Positions 60,937 to 64,000 of a DNA stretch of 64,000 bases are shown here, one piece after another (the first letter of the stretch is position 1; each line of letters starts with the position of its first letter). The notes beneath the pieces are model-generated. The model did not search any database and was not told the DNA's origin. It saw nothing but the letters and a program-made list of their open reading frames with translations. The stretch comes from Aequorivita sp. (GTDB lineage: Bacteria > Bacteroidota > Bacteroidia > Flavobacteriales > Flavobacteriaceae), in NCBI GenBank assembly GCA_030690315.1, contig JAUYGY010000053.1:31773-95772 (forward strand). The letters run 5' to 3'. The position numbers were made by a program, and so were the translations under genes.

Positions 60937-61272
60937 TTATTTTAATAAATGTTGCAAGCCGCGATATATATTTTCTTCAAGAATATCAACGGGGCCGTCT
61001 GTAAGAAACATTTTCTTTATGTTTTCAAATAGTCTATCAATTTCACTTTTTGAATAATTGTATTGGGCTACGGTTGCTTGAATTTTCTGAATGCGTTGGT
61101 AATCGTTGTCATCGTCAAACTCTTTGTGTATCTTATTATACTTTTCCTCTCCCACTTTAGATTTTATATATTCTTTTTCGGCTTCCGTTTCAATGAAATC
61201 TGCATAAGCACAGTATAACAAAATATATACTTTAAGCTCTTCGCGACTCCATGAGGTATTGATTTCTTCCAT
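60937..61272 (-). CDS. Hypothetical small acidic protein (TerB-like helical)
   Basis: 111 residues, ATG at 61272. All helical, no signal peptide: WSREELKVYILLYCAYADFIETEAEKEYIKSKVG is reminiscent of the first helices of TerB-like proteins, with several acid residues that could bind a metal. It precedes the NTF2-like gene and may overlap its true 5' end. It lies after a terminator of the OmpA gene. Confidence 0.55.
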   Translation of the reverse strand: MEEINTSWSREELKVYILLYCAYADFIETEAEKEYIKSKVGEEKYNKIHKEFDDDNDYQRIQKIQATVAQYNYSKSEIDRLFENIKKMFLTDGPVDILEENIYRGLQHLLK

Positions 61273-61347
61273 TTTTGTAAGTTTTATATGGGATATTAAT
61301 CTTATCGAAGATAGAAAAAACCTACCAAAGTTTTCCGTAATTTAAAA

Positions 61348-61380
61348 TAAAAAACCCGGTCTTTTTGGACCGGGTTTTTT
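61348..61380 (-). terminator. Rho-independent terminator of the OmpA-family gene
   Basis: AAAAACCCGGTC, TTTTT loop, GACCGGGTTTTTT: a strong stem with flanking A and T runs, so it could work in both directions. It lies 20 bp downstream of the OmpA gene stop on the minus strand. Confidence 0.9.
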
Positions 61381-61400
61381 AAAATTAGAACTGTTGAAAA

Positions 61401-62261
61401 TTAGTTTCCTCCAGCTTCTAGGTTTTTCATTTCTTTTTCAATCATATCATAAAATTGATCGATTTTTGGAAGTACCAGAATACGAGTACGTCTATTTGTA
61501 GCTCTGTTTTCAGCTGTAGTGTTTGGCACCAATGGTATGTAATCTGCACGACCAGCAGCAACCAAACGTGATGGCGCTACACCAAGTTTCTGAAGTTCAC
61601 GAACAATAGCAGTAGCTCTTTTTACACTCAAATCCCAGTTGTCCAGTAACACACCACTACTGTATGGAACATTGTCTGTATGACCTTCAACCATTGCTTC
61701 AAAATCTGGTTTTCCGTTGATTACAGTGGCAACTTTCCCTAAGATTTCAGTAGCTCTGCTGGATATTTGATAGCTTCCGCTTTTGAAGATTACTTTATCG
61801 GATAGTGATATGTAAACAACTCCTTTTTCAACATTTATTTCAACGTCTGGATCATTCATACCAACTTCACGCTTTAAACTAGTAACAAGAGCAAGTGTAA
61901 CACTGTCTTTTTTGGTAAGAGCATCCTGCAAACGTGTGATTTTTAAATCTTTTTCCTTTAAACTTTCCAATGATTTTTCAAGATTGGTAGCACCTTTTGA
62001 AGTTAGCATTGTAAGATCTTTGGAACTTTGAATAAGATCTGCATTGGTTTTTTTCATATCAGCCAAACGCTCTTCAAGCTCTTTGGCACGAGCTGTAGAT
62101 GCGGCTCTTTCGGCAAGACAGTCATTTAATTTAACTGTTGCTGTGTTAAGCAAATCTTGCGTGTTCTTTTGTTTTGCCTCAAGCTCAGCATATTTCTTGC
62201 TTGAAACACAAGAGGTAAACGCCAAACTTGAACATACTGCTAGAATCAATAGTTTCTTCAT
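61401..62261 (-). CDS. OmpA-family lipoprotein
   Basis: 286 residues. Lipoprotein signal (LLILAVCSSLAFTSC, Cys near 18), a long coiled coil (residues about 25-140), then an OmpA/MotB-type peptidoglycan-binding domain with VEGHTDNVPYSS and DLSVKRATAIVRELQKLGV and RVAAGRADY-like AAGRADYIPL with the usual Asp and Arg for diaminopimelate binding. It links the outer membrane to peptidoglycan. A stem-loop at 62287-62309 lies in its leader. Confidence 0.92.
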   Translation of the reverse strand: MKKLLILAVCSSLAFTSCVSSKKYAELEAKQKNTQDLLNTATVKLNDCLAERAASTARAKELEERLADMKKTNADLIQSSKDLTMLTSKGATNLEKSLESLKEKDLKITRLQDALTKKDSVTLALVTSLKREVGMNDPDVEINVEKGVVYISLSDKVIFKSGSYQISSRATEILGKVATVINGKPDFEAMVEGHTDNVPYSSGVLLDNWDLSVKRATAIVRELQKLGVAPSRLVAAGRADYIPLVPNTTAENRATNRRTRILVLPKIDQFYDMIEKEMKNLEAGGN

Positions 62262-62286
62262 AATTTGTAAGTGTTATATTAGATTG

Positions 62287-62309
62287 TTGGTTCAATAATT
62301 CTGAACCAA
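62287..62309. promoter_or_regulatory. Stem-loop with a TAnnTTTG element upstream of the OmpA gene
   Basis: TTGGTTCA, 7-nt loop, TGAACCAA. On the minus strand TAATTTTG (complement of 62307-62314) overlaps it and matches the -7 promoter element, but no good -33 partner was found. Its role is uncertain. Confidence 0.35.
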
Positions 62310-62357
62310 AATTATTAAAATACCCTTCAGTCTAAAAGCGATTAACAATACTTTAAG

Positions 62358-63350
62358 TTATAGTTGCCCAAAATGTTTCTTTTTCAATATAAAATACTGG
62401 AAAACAACAGATTTGATTTTGAAATATATTACAGGAGAAGCATATATTTTCCGTTTTTTAAGAAATTTTGGAATAAACCCGTAAAAGCTAATTTGCGCTT
62501 TTAGTACAGCAAGGAAATGCTTTGGCCTTCCCTGCAACAAAAACTGAAATGCCGCAAGCCCGTCCAACAACATTCGCATTAAAATGGAAACGAACGCTTG
62601 ACTTCCATTTGCATTTTTGAGCAAGTTTAAAAGCGAATTGCGAAAATTGTAAAAGGTTTTTTTAGGGTTTAAAACCGCTAAAGTAGCACCACCAACGTGG
62701 AAAACTTGAGAGCTGCCCACACAAAGTATTTTTCCACCATTTGAATGCAGGCGCCAGCAAAGATCAATTTCCTCTTGGTGCGCAAAATAGTCTTCATCAA
62801 ATCTGCCAGCTTGCCTGAAAGCATCGGCCTTTAAAAACAAACAAGCGCCGGAGGCCCAAAATATTTGTGAAACATCGTTGTATTGCCCCAAATCTTTTTC
62901 CAAGGAATTAAATATTCTGCCTCGGCAAAACGGGTAGCCATACTTATCGATAAAGCCACCGGCCGCCCCGGCATATTCAAAGTATTCCGTGTTTTTATAA
63001 TCCAGTATTTTCGGTTGTGCGGCAACAACGGAAGCATCTTTTTCAAATTCTGAAATTACGGGCTGCAACCAATTTTCGGTTACTTCCACATCACTGTTCA
63101 ACAACACAAAAATATCTTCGGAAAGATTTTTTAATGCATCATTGTAGCCTTTTGCGTAACCGCCATTTACTTTATTTTGAATAATTTTTACGGTTGGAAA
63201 AAATTCGGAAACATAGGAAACAGAAGCATCCGTTGAAGCATTGTCTGCAATATACACAGTGGCTTGGGTGGAAAACTTCACTACAGAGGGAAGAAATTTT
63301 TCCAACAAATCTTTTCCATTCCAATTGAGTATAACTATGGCTACTTTCAC
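62358..63350 (-). CDS. Glycosyltransferase family 2, rhamnosyltransferase-like
   Basis: 330 residues. VAIVILNWNGKDLLEKFLPS, VYIADNASTDAS, NGGYAKGYNDAL, LLNSDVEVTENWL (DxD-type) and HQEEIDLCWRLHSNGG show a WbbL-like rhamnosyltransferase or related enzyme, with a hydrophobic C-terminal segment. It is separate from the main glycan cluster and sits between an OmpA-family gene and a nuclease-like gene. The acceptor is unknown. Confidence 0.85.
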   Translation of the reverse strand: MKVAIVILNWNGKDLLEKFLPSVVKFSTQATVYIADNASTDASVSYVSEFFPTVKIIQNKVNGGYAKGYNDALKNLSEDIFVLLNSDVEVTENWLQPVISEFEKDASVVAAQPKILDYKNTEYFEYAGAAGGFIDKYGYPFCRGRIFNSLEKDLGQYNDVSQIFWASGACLFLKADAFRQAGRFDEDYFAHQEEIDLCWRLHSNGGKILCVGSSQVFHVGGATLAVLNPKKTFYNFRNSLLNLLKNANGSQAFVSILMRMLLDGLAAFQFLLQGRPKHFLAVLKAQISFYGFIPKFLKKRKIYASPVIYFKIKSVVFQYFILKKKHFGQL

Positions 63351-63387
63351 AGGCGTAAAGATAGATTTTTGAAATGTTTTTCAGAAC

Positions 63388-63831
63388 TTATTTATAGTTG
63401 GGAATTTCTTTCAAAAAAACATACCGTTCATTTTCAAAATCCATTTGGCAATAAAAATGTTCCAAACCATTGGTCACCATTAAATATTGTGCTTCCAACG
63501 CCAAATTATACCGCGCAATTTGGTCAAAAGTAAGTTGGTTGATTGGAACGAATGGCGCCTTGCATTCCACAATCAAAAAAATACTGCCGTCAGTATTGAA
63601 AACCACAATATCGTATCGTTTTACAGTGTTGTTAAGTTTCAACTGTTTTTCAACATTTATAAGGCTTTTGGGATATTTTTTTTCTTTCAAAAGAAATTGT
63701 ACGGTATTGATACGAACCCATTCCTCCGGTGTTAGCATCACGAATTTTTTTCTTATTTCATCAAAAACCAACGTTTTATTTTCGCTACTTTTGAAGCGGA
63801 AGGTATATTTTGGGAAATTCAGTTTTTGCAT
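63388..63831 (-). CDS. HsdR N-terminal-like domain protein (type I restriction enzyme R family)
   Basis: 147 residues, whole protein. RYDIVVFNTDGSIFLIVECKAPFVPI contains the D...ExK core of the PD-(D/E)XK nuclease domain seen at the N-terminus of type I restriction R subunits (PF13588). There is no helicase and no methylase or specificity gene nearby, so this is the small stand-alone family common in flavobacteria rather than a full restriction system. Function unknown. Confidence 0.8.
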   Translation of the reverse strand: MQKLNFPKYTFRFKSSENKTLVFDEIRKKFVMLTPEEWVRINTVQFLLKEKKYPKSLINVEKQLKLNNTVKRYDIVVFNTDGSIFLIVECKAPFVPINQLTFDQIARYNLALEAQYLMVTNGLEHFYCQMDFENERYVFLKEIPNYK

Positions 63832-63875
63832 TTACAAATATTCAAAATTTAATATTCAAAATTAGTACTGATGCG

Positions 63876-64000
63876 TTAATTTTTGTTGTTAAATAAGTCC
63901 AGTTGTTCTTTGTCATTTTGATTTGTTTGATATTCGGTTAAGATTTCGTTTAAAGGAGTTTTATCGAATACTGAGATCCCTAATATTTGTACGATTTCAT
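63876..64000 (-). CDS. C-terminal end of a probable transposase (partial)
   Basis: The open frame from the window edge to TAA encodes about 40 residues, with ILGISVFDKTPLNEILTEYQ and a Gln/Asn-rich, lysine-containing tail. This resembles the ends of DDE transposases of IS4-type elements in Bacteroidota. No terminal inverted repeat was seen within the window. The identification is tentative. Confidence 0.35.
   Translation of the reverse strand, partial: EIVQILGISVFDKTPLNEILTEYQTNQNDKEQLDLFNNKN

Noticed and set aside
63388..63831. Type I restriction system
   Set aside because: Only the small HsdR-N domain is present; no helicase, methylase or specificity gene is nearby.

Overview
The window looks like chromosomal DNA of a marine-type Flavobacteriaceae member (phylum Bacteroidota). 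Reasons: low-GC coding sequence, proteins ending in type IX secretion (T9SS) sorting domains, promoters of the form TTG-N(19-23)-TAnnTTTG, a lack of obvious Shine-Dalgarno sites, and flavobacterial neighbourhoods such as spoT/relA-fur-purA-OstA and ruvX-def-DUF5606-mazG. The genus cannot be fixed from sequence reading alone. No rRNA, tRNA, prophage or CRISPR array was seen.

Layout. 1-5.9 kb: the end of a probable outer-membrane protein, a nucleoid-associated protein, a pRiA4b-type protein, heme A synthase (ctaA), CCA tRNA nucleotidyltransferase (cca), a GxxExxY nuclease-like gene and a TsaC/Sua5 protein. This part carries many intergenic repeats. 5.9-14.1 kb: a lipopolysaccharide core/surface-glycan cluster with six family 2 glycosyltransferases (one a tandem-domain fusion), a GT9 heptosyltransferase-like enzyme and a WaaP/KdkA-like kinase, interrupted by a small antitoxin-like gene with a broken partner. 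14.2-31.7 kb: housekeeping genes (dapD, ruvX, def, mazG, DUF349 protein, aroE, two tandem DUF368 transporters, TPR protein, class III aminotransferase, OstA/LptA-like protein, purA, fur-like, relA/spoT). 31.9-41.9 kb: secreted and envelope proteases (M16 pair, CPBP, M28), PPIases and recG, with a small AT-rich accessory islet at 34.8-37.6 kb. 42-45.6 kb: a tightly overlapping run of a small protein, a nucleotidyltransferase, an M1 aminopeptidase and a patatin. 45.8-54.6 kb: two two-component systems, one NarL-type and one propeller-LytS/LytTR. 54.7-64 kb: glutamate-synthase-like protein, UvrD helicase, esterase, YciO-like protein, small proteins, OmpA lipoprotein, another GT2, an HsdR-N-like protein and the end of a probable transposase.

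The most unusual material is non-coding. (1) A 17-bp repeat, ACCACGAATACACGAAT, occurs at least nine times. It brackets the GxxExxY gene as near-perfect terminal inverted repeats (4879-5314). The same pair with only 14 nt between forms a perfect 48-nt palindrome at 10225-10272. Other copies sit at the 5' ends of ctaA and cca and beside a duplicated ctaA fragment. This looks like a small mobile element family with a candidate nuclease. (2) Many intergenic gaps are filled with 7-bp tandem repeats whose unit sequence drifts while the 7-bp phase is kept, and these arrays abut start or stop codons. (3) Related 9-bp arrays flank ruvX in inverted orientation.

All functional calls come from reading motifs and family resemblance; no database search was run.
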